Origin: a virus
Reading direction: 5' to 3' (one strand)
Virus record (IMG/VR): IMGVR_UViG_3300035698_012305
Location: 1 to 20,880 of that record
DNA length: 20,880 nt
The notes below the pieces were generated by a model. The model made no database searches, had not been told where the DNA came from, and was given only the letters and a program-made list of their open reading frames with translations. Both the position numbers and the translations under genes were made by a program. This document shows positions 5,021 to 13,171 of this stretch, one piece after another. Within the stretch, counting starts at the first letter, position 1, and every line of letters begins with the position of its first letter.

Positions 5021-6831
5021 GTGATCCCACCAAAGACGATCGACAACAGGACACGAACCGGGTCGGCTTCGATTCCAACGATCTCGAATGTCTTGACCGG
5101 CTCCGCACGGCCGTGGAACGATCCTATGAGACGCTGGACACGCCTCGGCAAATGCGTCTCGAAGCGATCAAGCAGTATGTGGGCGCCCGCTACACTGAGA
5201 ATGGCTCGGATTACGAGGTCTATGTCAATTTGATCGAGCTTCTCATCTCCGTGCTTTCCCGCCACCTGGTTTCCAGTACACCCCAATGCTACGCCGATAC
5301 CGATCACCTGGAACACAGGCCGATTGCGTTCCTCATGGGGAAGACGGTCAGCAAGCGGCTCAAGTCGATGAAGCTCAAAGACACGCTTCACCGCGGCATT
5401 TTCGATGCGTTCTTCACGATAGGCGCGTTCAAGGTCGGTCGAGCCTACGAGGGTAGCGTCGAGTTCCTTGGGGAGACGTTCCCCATCGGCAAGGTCTTCT
5501 GCGACACGATCAGCTTTGACGACCTCGTGTGGAGTATGGCGTCGAAGACGTGGGACTTGGATGATCTGGCCTTCATCGGCCACAAGGTGCGGCGCCGCGT
5601 CTCTGACCTTCTGTCTGACCCCGCCTTTGTCAACGTCGGCCCCATCGAGCCTGACGCTCCGAAGGACACGACACAATCTGGCTCCGAAGAGGCTGGCAAC
5701 GTCTCTCGCCTCACCAAGCAGGAAGAGGACGAGATTGAGGCACACGCCGAGTATTGGGAGCTTTACCTCCCCGCTACCAACGAGATCGTCTGCCTGCCCG
5801 TAGAGGGCGAATGCAAGCTGTGGGCGGGGTGGGAATGGGACGGACACCCTCAGGGTCCGATTCCCCTCCTTCGATTTGGGGACGTGCCCGATCAGATGCT
5901 CCCCCTGACGCCCGTCATGACCATGTCGCCTCTCCACGACCTCGAGAACAGCCTGTTCAGGAAGTTGGCGAGGCAGACCGAAGATCAGAAGACGAACCCA
6001 ACCTATCGGCCGTCTGCCGCGGACGACGCTGAGGAAGTCAGGTCGGCCCAGGACGGGGAGTGGGTGCAGACCGACGATCCGGGCGGGATCAACGTCATTA
6101 CCACGGGCGGACCCGATCAGGTCGTCTTGGCCTTCACCACGATGATTCAGTCGCTCTACTCGTGGCTGTCGGGCAATCTCGAAGCGATGGGCGGGCTAGG
6201 GCCCCAGTCCGAGACGCTCGGTCAAGACAGGCTCCTGACAAGTGCTGCGTCTGTGCAGACGAAGCAGTTGCAGGACCGCGTGATCGATGTTGTTACGAAA
6301 ATCATCGAGGCCGTTGCGTGGGAGATTTGGAACGATCCTACTCTTGACGAAGTGCTGGTACACAAGATCCCTGGCACACAGGAAGAGATCCCGCTACGCC
6401 TCACGGCCGACATGCTCACTGGTGAGTACTGGGATTACAACTTTGATGTCGTCCCTTATTCACTAACTGCCATGACGCCGAGCGACAAGCTGGAAGCGAT
6501 CCGGATGGTCCTCAACGAAACTATCATCCCAATGGGGCCGATGATCGAAGCCCAGGGCGGGATGATCAATGTGCAGCAAGTGATCGACACCATCGCCAAA
6601 CTCAGCGACCTGGACGAACTGAACGACTTTGTTTCGTTCGGCGGGGTCAGTCCCCAGGCAACTCAGGCTGGTCCTTCCGCACCTCCACGGCCGGCCCACA
6701 CGACATCAACGAACACTCGCATCAATCGGCCCGCGGGTACGAAGACAGGCAGGGATGCAGCTTTGGCTCAGACCTTGCTTGGTGCGGGCGTCCAGAACAG
6801 TGACATGGCTGCACTCAGCACACACGGATAG
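5017..6831 (+). CDS. Portal protein
   Basis: About 604 residues from a TTG start at 5017 whose bases overlap the TGA stop of the terminase gene; AGGGG lies seven bases upstream. No ATG gives a sensible start. An in-frame upstream start at 4888 would add residues read from terminase codons and is unlikely. The segment QMRLEAIKQYVGARY (46-59), followed by VYVNLIELLISVLSRHLVSSTPQ, is the typical N-terminal portal pattern in uncultured short-tailed phages. The protein forms the dodecameric ring at the capsid vertex through which DNA is pumped. Its position right after terL and before the scaffold and capsid genes supports this. The C-terminus (from about 545) is Pro/Thr/Ser-rich and probably flexible. 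Confidence 0.88.
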   Translation: MSDPTKDDRQQDTNRVGFDSNDLECLDRLRTAVERSYETLDTPRQMRLEAIKQYVGARYTENGSDYEVYVNLIELLISVLSRHLVSSTPQCYADTDHLEHRPIAFLMGKTVSKRLKSMKLKDTLHRGIFDAFFTIGAFKVGRAYEGSVEFLGETFPIGKVFCDTISFDDLVWSMASKTWDLDDLAFIGHKVRRRVSDLLSDPAFVNVGPIEPDAPKDTTQSGSEEAGNVSRLTKQEEDEIEAHAEYWELYLPATNEIVCLPVEGECKLWAGWEWDGHPQGPIPLLRFGDVPDQMLPLTPVMTMSPLHDLENSLFRKLARQTEDQKTNPTYRPSAADDAEEVRSAQDGEWVQTDDPGGINVITTGGPDQVVLAFTTMIQSLYSWLSGNLEAMGGLGPQSETLGQDRLLTSAASVQTKQLQDRVIDVVTKIIEAVAWEIWNDPTLDEVLVHKIPGTQEEIPLRLTADMLTGEYWDYNFDVVPYSLTAMTPSDKLEAIRMVLNETIIPMGPMIEAQGGMINVQQVIDTIAKLSDLDELNDFVSFGGVSPQATQAGPSAPPRPAHTTSTNTRINRPAGTKTGRDAALAQTLLGAGVQNSDMAALSTHG

Positions 6832-6840
6832 GGAGCCAGC

Positions 6841-7122
6841 GTGGAATCGACAATGACAGCAGTCAGAGCCGTCTCGAAGGGCGCCGAGCTAATGTCCCCT
6901 GGAATGCAGTGGGGCTTCGCTGGCTTCTGTCTGATCCAGTTCGTCTTCATCGTGTGGCTTGTCAGGAAGCTCCTGATTGCCCTGGACAAGAACTCCGATG
7001 TCATCGCGGCATCGACGGCCGCAACCGAGTCGTTGCACCAAAGTATCGACACGAACCAACAGCTTCTCATTGGCTTGAAAGATAAGTTGCTTTCCAGGCC
7101 GTGCATCGCAAAGAAGGAGTAA
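6841..7122 (+). CDS. Small membrane protein, holin- or anchor-like
   Basis: A 93-residue protein. The GTG start at 6841 is favoured by GGGAG five bases upstream; an ATG at 6853 is the alternative. One hydrophobic segment (about residues 19-44, WGFAGFCLIQFVFIVWLV then RK) predicts a single membrane helix. It is followed by a polar helical region with a regular hydrophobic pattern (SDVIAASTAATESLHQSI) that could be a coiled coil. Small single-span proteins like this in phage genomes are often holins or holin-associated proteins. No lysin is visible nearby and the position between portal and scaffold genes is unusual for lysis, so a virion or membrane-anchoring role is equally possible. Confidence 0.65.
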   Translation: MESTMTAVRAVSKGAELMSPGMQWGFAGFCLIQFVFIVWLVRKLLIALDKNSDVIAASTAATESLHQSIDTNQQLLIGLKDKLLSRPCIAKKE

Positions 7123-7127
7123 CAACC

Positions 7128-7634
7128 GTGATCATCGCCCCCGCATTCAACGCCGAACGTGAGTGGACTGTACTCGGTAACGACACGACCAATCTCAGGA
7201 ACGTGCAGGACAACTCGATCGACAAGTGGGGCCTTCAATTCGACAAGGCAGACGGCACCGATGGTACGGTCTTCGCGGGCGTTTCGCGGGCCGTTGTCCA
7301 CAATCTCATTGGCGAGATCGCCCCGTGGTACAAGGTTCGCTGGACGATCTGGGCGAGTGCCCTGACGGAAATCGCCTACACGTTCGTTCGCATCGGGACG
7401 AGTGCGACCCGCTACCTCGAATGGCGAGTGATCAACACTGGTCTGACCGCGGGGGTTATCAGCCTCTGTCAAGTTCCTCTCGCCACGGCTTATTGTGCTG
7501 CCGCGGGTGGATGGAATCCGAAGTCCGTTGCGTATGTGGCGGCTGGCGTGGCCTTCGATGCCCAAGACGATGCTTTGGCCGCGATGGTCCTCGGCTCCAT
7601 CCACATCGACCCCGTGACGCTGACCACCACGTAG
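7128..7634 (+). CDS. Unknown virion-module protein (168 aa)
   Basis: A 168-residue protein. The GTG start at 7128 follows AAGGAG, which overlaps the end of the previous gene, so the two are tightly linked. It begins MIIAPAFNAEREWTVLGNDT and is rich in aromatic and beta-prone residues (VRWTIWASALTEIAYTFVRIG, split by short turns). The C-terminus is Ala-rich and ends GSIHIDPVTLTTT. There is no membrane helix or catalytic motif. The composition resembles a small beta-sandwich structural protein such as a head decoration or fibre component. I do not recognise the family. Its place between portal and scaffold genes suggests a head role. Confidence 0.65.
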   Translation: MIIAPAFNAEREWTVLGNDTTNLRNVQDNSIDKWGLQFDKADGTDGTVFAGVSRAVVHNLIGEIAPWYKVRWTIWASALTEIAYTFVRIGTSATRYLEWRVINTGLTAGVISLCQVPLATAYCAAAGGWNPKSVAYVAAGVAFDAQDDALAAMVLGSIHIDPVTLTTT

Positions 7635-7650
7635 GAAGGAGATCTGCACC

Positions 7651-7998
7651 GTGCCTTTGTATTGTTTCGAGACGCCTGACGGAAAGATCATCGAACGGAG
7701 CTTCCCGATGGGAAGTGTGCCGCGACGTGTCAAAATCCTCGGGACGTGGGCAAGGCGGAACATCGCCGCTGAACACTGTGGCCGCAGTCGGTCGAAGTGC
7801 AACCCCTGGGAAGGCGGGTTGCATTCTGAGGCAGCGGCCGTCCACCCGAGCCAGGTCGCAATGGCCGAAGAGGGATGCAAGATACAGGGCGTCCCCACGA
7901 AGTACGACCACCACGGCCGACCGATTTGGACGAGTGCCAAGCACAAGCGCCAACACATCAAACTTTGTGGTTTCTACAGCAGGAACGATTACTACTAA
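7651..7998 (+). CDS. Conserved-looking small phage protein with HPSQ motif (115 aa)
   Basis: A 115-residue basic protein from a GTG at 7651 after GGAG. It starts MPLYCFETPDGKIIERSFPMG, resembling the first strands of FmdB-like small proteins, but lacks the paired CxxC motifs of a zinc ribbon. The second half carries AAAVHPSQVAMAEEGCKIQGVPTKYD and HGRPIWTSAKHKRQHIKLCGF, given here as positions about 69-108. This HPxQ / GVPT / G-P-I-F/W / H-R-Y pattern recurs, as I recall, in proteins encoded between portal and capsid genes of uncultured phages. The role is unknown, and it is probably involved in head assembly. It ends 24 bases before the scaffold gene. Confidence 0.7.
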   Translation: MPLYCFETPDGKIIERSFPMGSVPRRVKILGTWARRNIAAEHCGRSRSKCNPWEGGLHSEAAAVHPSQVAMAEEGCKIQGVPTKYDHHGRPIWTSAKHKRQHIKLCGFYSRNDYY

Positions 7999-8022
7999 AC
8001 CGCACCGTCAAGGAGAACCATC

Positions 8023-9072
8023 GTGGCAAAAGACGAGAAAGTGAAAAACGAAATCGTGGAAGAGGAAGAGTCCAATTCCGCCGACGAAACCGAAGAGCAG
8101 TTCGTTGAAGAAGACGACGACGATAGCGAAGCGGATTACCGCGAGGCTATGGACAAGCTCAAGGACGACGGCGACGACAAGGACGACAAGGACGACGATC
8201 CTGACACGAAAGAGAAGGACGACGACACGGACGACGACGATTCCCGTGACGACGATGGGGGAGATGAGAAGGACGAAGCGCAGGACAAGAAGGAAGAGGA
8301 TTCGGGATTGGATGCGGCTCTGGTAGAGCAGGCGGGCAAGCTCGGCCTCGATCCTGACGACTGCAAGGTACTAGGCCCCAAGCTCGGCAGCGTGGTTCTC
8401 AAGCTCATGGCGAATGGCGTGAAGGGCAAGGACAACGAGGCTGAGGGTGGCAAGGACGACGAGGGCGGGAAGAAGTCCGAAGAGGACGACGGCCCCGAAC
8501 TCCTGGAGATGCCCGACCTGAACGAGTACGACGACGACCTGAAAGGGACGCTCGAAGGGCTCGTGAACAAGGTCAATGCCCTGACAACGGAGAACCACAC
8601 CCTCAAGAAGGGCGAGGACAAGGCTCCCGAGCAGGACGCACAAGGCGCCGTGCTTTCCGAGTTGGTTGAATCGAAGTTCGACAGTTACGGCGAGGACTTC
8701 GCAGACGAACTCGGCACCGGCCCCGAAAGCGGGTTGGACCCGAAGAGTGATCAGTATGCCGCAAGGCTGGCGGTGCTGGAAAAGGCCGAGATCATCTACG
8801 AGGGACACGCGGCTCGCAGCAATCCCATCTCCATCTCCAAAGCCATCGATGAAGCAATGAGCGCCATCTACAAGGACAAATTCACAGCCAACGCCACCGG
8901 CAAGCTCAAGAAGGCACTCACCAAGCGCGGTCGCAACGCCTCCCGTCCCACGGGCAAAGGCAGTGCCGAAGCCCCCACGGGAAGGAAGGCAGGGATCGCT
9001 GCTGCGGCGGGTGTCATCAAGAAACACAATCTCGATGCTGAGGACGACGAGATCGAGTATGACGGCGAGTAG
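8023..9072 (+). CDS. Probable capsid scaffolding protein
   Basis: A 349-residue, very acidic protein from a GTG at 8023 after AAGGAG. Residues about 12-95 are almost wholly Asp/Glu/Lys (long Asp-rich tract, 8110-8290). Residues 95-205 contain short helices with KELG-type turns and a possible coiled coil (LVNKVNALTTENHTLKKGE, about 181-199). The C-terminal part is helical and becomes basic (KLKKALTKRGRNASRPTGKG). Acidic helical proteins with a basic C-terminus placed just before the capsid gene are typically scaffolds that guide procapsid assembly and then leave. The Asp-rich repeat could also simply tune charge or bind divalent ions. No protease motif is seen. Confidence 0.75.
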   Translation: MAKDEKVKNEIVEEEESNSADETEEQFVEEDDDDSEADYREAMDKLKDDGDDKDDKDDDPDTKEKDDDTDDDDSRDDDGGDEKDEAQDKKEEDSGLDAALVEQAGKLGLDPDDCKVLGPKLGSVVLKLMANGVKGKDNEAEGGKDDEGGKKSEEDDGPELLEMPDLNEYDDDLKGTLEGLVNKVNALTTENHTLKKGEDKAPEQDAQGAVLSELVESKFDSYGEDFADELGTGPESGLDPKSDQYAARLAVLEKAEIIYEGHAARSNPISISKAIDEAMSAIYKDKFTANATGKLKKALTKRGRNASRPTGKGSAEAPTGRKAGIAAAAGVIKKHNLDAEDDEIEYDGE

Positions 9073-9103
9073 CCGGCGGCAACGGCGGAAAGGCTATTGA
9101 ACG

Positions 9104-10156
9104 ATGGATACCGAACAAATGGCCGACCTGGTACAGGCGGTTGACAGAAAGATCGACAGGTTTGCGTGGAAGGACATCTCCTACACTGACCGGAAGCTCG
9201 TCGCCGTGCCTCGCCTGCTCAAGAAGGGCAAGGTGAAGGTCAAGGGCGGTCGGGGTGTGGGCTGGAAGGTGAAGGTCGCCCGTGGCGGAAGCGCTCGGCA
9301 CACCGAACTCTTTCAGCAGGACAGCGTGAACATCGTCAACCACATGGAGGACGCGTGGGTTCCGTGGCGTCACTCCACGGCGAACTGCGCCTGGGAACGG
9401 CGTGAGTTCAACATGGTGCGAGGAGCGACGGCGTACTACAACCTTGTCAAGGAGCGTCAGATCGACATGCGGGGCGATTTCTTCGTACTCCAGGAGGAGA
9501 CGTTCTGGTCCAAGCCCGACAGCAGCGACGATAAGGTGACACCTTACGGGGTGTTCTACTACATCGTCCCCAACGCAACGGAAGGCTTCAACGGCGGACT
9601 GCCCTCGGGCTTTACCGACGTGGCCGGCCTGGACCCCACGAGCTACGCCAACTACAAGAACTACACGTTCACCTACGCGGCGATCAGCAAGGCCGACCTG
9701 ATCAAGAAGATGCGGCGGTCGTCTGAGATGACGGACTTCACCCCGCCCACCCCTCACCCCGGCCAGGAGCGTTCCGACGACCTCGGGCACTACTCCACGT
9801 ACCCCGTCGTCTCCGCGATGGAGACGATCCTTGAGGACCAGAACGATTCCCTCGGGAACGACGTGGCCAGCAAGGACGGCAAAGTCCTCTTCCGCGGCCG
9901 AGCCATCGAGAGCGTTCCGCAGCTCGAGGGCAACACACACGCCAACCACCCGATCATCTCGATCAACTGGAACTCGTTCGGCGTGACGTACCTCAAGGGC
10001 GAACAGATGGTTCGCTCGAAGCCCGAGAAGGTGGCGGGCCAGCATACCACCGTCGCACAGCACATGGACGGCACCTGGCAGCCGACGTGCAAGAACCGTC
10101 GACTCCAGAGCATCGGCTGCATGACCGCCGCGGCCTTCGCAACGTTCGACGGCTGA
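9104..10156 (+). CDS. Major capsid protein
   Basis: A 350-residue protein from ATG at 9104 with GGAAAGG about ten bases upstream. The pattern fits HK97-fold capsid proteins of uncultured phages. A basic N-terminal region is followed by RREFNMVRGATAYYNLVKERQ (about 105-125), the segment YANYKNYTFTYAAISKADLIKKMRR (about 184-208, giving positions rather than a continuous motif), then a Pro-rich loop. The C-terminal part has HPIISINWNSFGV and NRRLQSIGCM. It follows the scaffold gene and precedes a probable decoration protein, the standard order. No N-terminal prohead-protease delta domain is evident. High expression is expected, and the strong hairpin after the next gene is consistent with that. 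Confidence 0.85.
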   Translation: MDTEQMADLVQAVDRKIDRFAWKDISYTDRKLVAVPRLLKKGKVKVKGGRGVGWKVKVARGGSARHTELFQQDSVNIVNHMEDAWVPWRHSTANCAWERREFNMVRGATAYYNLVKERQIDMRGDFFVLQEETFWSKPDSSDDKVTPYGVFYYIVPNATEGFNGGLPSGFTDVAGLDPTSYANYKNYTFTYAAISKADLIKKMRRSSEMTDFTPPTPHPGQERSDDLGHYSTYPVVSAMETILEDQNDSLGNDVASKDGKVLFRGRAIESVPQLEGNTHANHPIISINWNSFGVTYLKGEQMVRSKPEKVAGQHTTVAQHMDGTWQPTCKNRRLQSIGCMTAAAFATFDG

Positions 10157-10187
10157 TCCCCGTCACAAACAAGGAAGGATCTGAGCT

Positions 10188-11228
10188 ATGAGAAAGATTG
10201 TAGCGCTCAACGGCATTGCAGATCGCGTGCCTGCGTCCATGTGGTTCGAGGGCGACGTTGCTCTCGAAAAGGGAATCGGGCTCTGCTACAACGCCGACTA
10301 CGGCACGGCCACGGAGAAGGACGAGCATCGTCGCACGAATCTCGAACTTCCGACCACGGCCAACTGCATGCGGTTCGCTGGCGTGACGCAGAAGAGCTAT
10401 CCGGCCCGTGTGGGCGGACAGCGCGTCGATATCCTGCTTCCCGGCGGTGTGGCGGAAGTCGCGGTCGGTGTCGACACCGTGGTCAACTCCACGGCGTTGA
10501 CCTGTTCGTGCAGCAATGTCGATGCTGGTCGTTTCACCCAGCCTGGCTTCCCCGGGCGAGGCAGTGCCATTGCTTTGCAGACGAAGGCCTCCCTTTTGGG
10601 TGGCGACATCGTCGGTACTGCAGCCCTCGATACGACGGGCCTGATCCTCACGGATGGGGGTGCGACGTTCGTTACGGATGGCGTGGCGATCGGGGACAAG
10701 GTCATCATCCCCGCAGGCGAGAGCGACGGCACCAACGTCCTCACGCCGCAGGCCACCACCGTCGCCAGTATCACCAGCGAGACGGTTCTCGTCCTCGCTA
10801 CGTCCGTCTCCGATGGCGGCACGATGCAGTGCAACTACTACTGCATTAGCGGCAACCCGACTGTCCTGGTCTACCTCCAGGACGGCGAGGAAAGCGGCTT
10901 GCAGCATTGGATCTCCCCCGTGGACAATGCTGCGGCCGACTGCAACGAGTGGGGCTTCTCCCACATCTTCGGCGCTGTGACACTCACCAACGGTGATTCC
11001 ACGGCCACCCTCGGCAACGGCACGGAGATCGGTCAGCGGAAGGGCTTCTGGCAGCATGGCGCCCTCGCCACGCAGGACTATCTCGTGACGGTGACGACCG
11101 GCATCCAGCCGGACGGAGCCACGGACCTCAACACGCTGGAGTTCGATGCCGACACAGATATCGCGGTCCTCGTGTGGTACGGCACCCAGTGGGCGTGCCT
11201 GATCGCCGCTACACCCACGATGGGATGA
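10188..11228 (+). CDS. Probable capsid decoration or accessory head protein
   Basis: A 346-residue protein from ATG at 10188 with GGAAGGA upstream. It is beta-rich and Gly/Thr/Val-rich throughout, with six or so cysteines in the first two thirds (for example TCSCSN and QCNYYC). Residues about 130-215 look like a repeating beta domain (GGDIVGTAALDTTGLILTDG, then GVAIGDKVIIPAGES). There is no membrane segment, signal or catalytic motif. Its place immediately after the major capsid gene and before a strong hairpin suggests a capsid-surface or head-completion protein made in similar amounts. This is positional inference; the family is not recognised. Confidence 0.7.
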   Translation: MRKIVALNGIADRVPASMWFEGDVALEKGIGLCYNADYGTATEKDEHRRTNLELPTTANCMRFAGVTQKSYPARVGGQRVDILLPGGVAEVAVGVDTVVNSTALTCSCSNVDAGRFTQPGFPGRGSAIALQTKASLLGGDIVGTAALDTTGLILTDGGATFVTDGVAIGDKVIIPAGESDGTNVLTPQATTVASITSETVLVLATSVSDGGTMQCNYYCISGNPTVLVYLQDGEESGLQHWISPVDNAAADCNEWGFSHIFGAVTLTNGDSTATLGNGTEIGQRKGFWQHGALATQDYLVTVTTGIQPDGATDLNTLEFDADTDIAVLVWYGTQWACLIAATPTMG

Positions 11229-11233
11229 CCATT

Positions 11234-11275
11234 CAGGGTTAGGGGGCTGGCCTCGTGGCTGGCCCCCGCACCCTG
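11234..11275 (+). terminator. Strong composite hairpin after the capsid genes
   Basis: An 11-pair inner stem (11242-11252 with 11257-11267, two G-T pairs) closes a TCGT loop. Outside a small internal loop, CAGGGT (11234-11239) pairs with ACCCTG (11270-11275). It begins six bases past the stop of the decoration gene. There is no T-run, so it may act as a partial terminator or as a 3' end protecting the abundant capsid mRNA. Confidence 0.65.
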
Positions 11276-11293
11276 CTTCCAGAGAGCAATGCA

Positions 11294-12064
11294 ATGGCCG
11301 AATCTGGACTGTCTCTCGGATATGCTGATTTCAAGACGGCCTGTGCCCACTTCTTGGGCTATGACCCCGACAATCTCTCGACTAAGCAATTGGCCGAAAT
11401 TGAGCGGTACATCAAGAGCGGCTACAACCGCTTCCTCAATTGCCCGCGAGTGCCAGGTGAGGCAACGAAGCACGAATGGAACTTTTTGTCTCCCGAGACG
11501 ACACTTACCTTTGTGATCGGCACGGGCGACTACGATGCCCCTGACGGCTTCGGCGGATTGATTGGGGACATGACACACCAAACGACAGGTGTGAACAGGA
11601 ATCCCATCAAAGTCGTCTCCGAAGGGCGTATCCGCGACCATCGCGTTCGAGCGGCTATGTCTGCCAAGCCGTACTGGGTCGCTATCATCCCGAAGTCCAA
11701 TGACGGGACAACAGGCCAGCGATACGAGTACAGATTCTATCCCACGCCAAGTGCGGCCGATGTGGTGGATTATCGCTACAACGCCGCGTCCACACCCCTT
11801 TCCACGTCGAAACCTTATCCCGTTGGTGGCTACAGGCACGGAGAGACTGTCCAGGCGTTTATCCTGGCGGCTGCGGAGCTTGGCAGGATGCGGGTGAAGG
11901 GGTCGATGCACCAAGATGCGATCGAGTGCCTGGTTTCCAGTGTGGACACCGATCGCAAGATGAACAAGAAACACCTCGGCCGAACAGTCTCACAAGCGGG
12001 GGGGACGGTTCAGTTCAACCGAACGAGCCTCGTCACCTACACTGGCATAACGCCACCGGAATAA
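11294..12064 (+). CDS. Head-tail adaptor (tail tubular protein A / gp6-like)
   Basis: A 256-residue protein. The ATG at 11294 (MAESGLSLGYADF) is chosen over a GTG at 11255 because that codon lies inside the preceding hairpin; the ribosome-binding sequence is weak (AGAG). The N-terminal helices, with LGYDPDNLSTKQLAEIERYIKSGYNRFL (about 20-48), are typical of the ring-forming adaptor that docks under the portal. The centre has EWNFLSPETTLTFVIGTGDYDAP (positions about 60-82) and GGLIGDMT. Later FYPTPSAADVVDYRYN and HGETVQAFILAAAELGRM complete the family pattern as I know it. It joins portal to the tail nozzle. The next gene follows 12 bases later with its own AAGGAG. Confidence 0.75.
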   Translation: MAESGLSLGYADFKTACAHFLGYDPDNLSTKQLAEIERYIKSGYNRFLNCPRVPGEATKHEWNFLSPETTLTFVIGTGDYDAPDGFGGLIGDMTHQTTGVNRNPIKVVSEGRIRDHRVRAAMSAKPYWVAIIPKSNDGTTGQRYEYRFYPTPSAADVVDYRYNAASTPLSTSKPYPVGGYRHGETVQAFILAAAELGRMRVKGSMHQDAIECLVSSVDTDRKMNKKHLGRTVSQAGGTVQFNRTSLVTYTGITPPE

Positions 12065-12076
12065 GGAGTTGGCCAG

Positions 12077-13159
12077 ATGGCCAAACATCAGTTTGACGAT
12101 TTCCTGGAAACGGCGCCCCTCCCCTCGTCGGGGAAGGCGTTTCAGACGCCCGAAGGTTGGTTGATCGGCTGGGGCACAACCATGCCTGCCGACGCAACAG
12201 TCGGCTATGCCCCCGGTGCCGACTTCTACCACACGGACGGGTCGGGCACTACGCTGAGGTACGTGAACGAGGGCACGAAGGCGTCGAGCAACTTCAATGC
12301 GGCCGTCACGTCCGAGGGCTCCAGCACGTTCTCAGGTGCCAACACGTTCTCGGGCGCCAACACATTCTCGGGTGCCAACACGTTCACTGGAGTTCCCACG
12401 TTCGCCAGCGAGACCATTGACGGCATCAACAAGTTGTCGTCCAGGGTGGAACTTATCTACAACGCCTCTGCCGAACTGTTGCCAGGCGTCAATGCCGACG
12501 TGGCTCCCGCGAGCGCCGACGACAGCAACGACGGTGCCACGAAGGCCGAGATCGCCCTGATGATCTCGACAAACAAGGACTTCGAAGTTCTCGGAACGGG
12601 CGGCTCGTCGGATGATGTGACCTTCGACGCAGACGGAGGGATTCTACTCACCACGGATGGACAGGACGGCGACGGCATCATTCTGCTGCCGCACCTGGAC
12701 ACCGATCTTTCGCCGTGGAGTGGTACAACCTGGGGCAGTGAGAACAACACTGCCTGGGAATGCACCCTCCGAACGGGCGCAGCCATCACGAACAGCATCA
12801 TCTGGGCTGGCCTGAAGCTCACCAATACCGATGTCATGATTACGGACGCCGACCAGGCGTACTTCCGTTATGAAAACGGCGTCGGCAGTGGGGCGTGGCA
12901 GGCCATCGCCAGTTCGAGCAACACGGACGTTGCGCACGCTTCCGGTGTCACGGTGGCGGTTAGCACGGTCTACCACTTGAAGATTGTCATCACGTCGCTC
13001 GTCCCCAAGTTCTACATCAACGGCGTGTTGGTTGCCACTGGCGCCGCTCTTACCACGGCCAAGAGCTTCATCCCCTACATCGCCGTCAAAGCCGATGGCG
13101 CCGCCGAGGCAAAGACACTGACCGTTCGCGGCCAGGCTATCAGTCGCGACTACGCATAG
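12077..13159 (+). CDS. Fibre- or decoration-like protein with TFSGAN repeats
   Basis: A 360-residue protein from ATG at 12077 with AAGGAG. Residues 1-80 form a short N-terminal region that could attach to the virion (FDDFLETAPLPSSGKAF). Residues 84-105 contain three exact TFSGAN units plus a partial fourth (TFTG), a beta-repeat of the kind found in trimeric fibres. Residues about 150-360 look like a beta-sandwich of concanavalin/LamG type, with alternating strands and YHLKIVITSLVPKFYINGVL near 297-316, a common carbohydrate-contact fold in phage appendages. There is no catalytic motif. Its place between adaptor and nozzle genes suggests a head or neck fibre. Binding of host surface sugars is inferred. 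Confidence 0.65.
   Translation: MAKHQFDDFLETAPLPSSGKAFQTPEGWLIGWGTTMPADATVGYAPGADFYHTDGSGTTLRYVNEGTKASSNFNAAVTSEGSSTFSGANTFSGANTFSGANTFTGVPTFASETIDGINKLSSRVELIYNASAELLPGVNADVAPASADDSNDGATKAEIALMISTNKDFEVLGTGGSSDDVTFDADGGILLTTDGQDGDGIILLPHLDTDLSPWSGTTWGSENNTAWECTLRTGAAITNSIIWAGLKLTNTDVMITDADQAYFRYENGVGSGAWQAIASSSNTDVAHASGVTVAVSTVYHLKIVITSLVPKFYINGVLVATGAALTTAKSFIPYIAVKADGAAEAKTLTVRGQAISRDYA
12326..12391 (+). repeat. 18-base tandem repeats encoding TFSGAN
   Basis: Three 18-base units (12326-12343, 12344-12361 and 12362-12379) and a partial fourth (12380-12391) encode TFSGAN, TFSGAN, TFSGAN and TFTG. Synonymous changes between units (TCA/TCG, GGT/GGC, ACG/ACA) show the peptide is maintained rather than freshly copied. 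Confidence 0.85.
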
Positions 13160-13171
13160 AGGGACTGATCG

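Noticed and set aside
8110-8290. Possible sequencing-error or non-coding repeat because of GACGAC repetition
   Set aside because: The frame remains open with sensible scaffold-like flanks on both sides and the third positions vary, so it is a real coding low-complexity tract.
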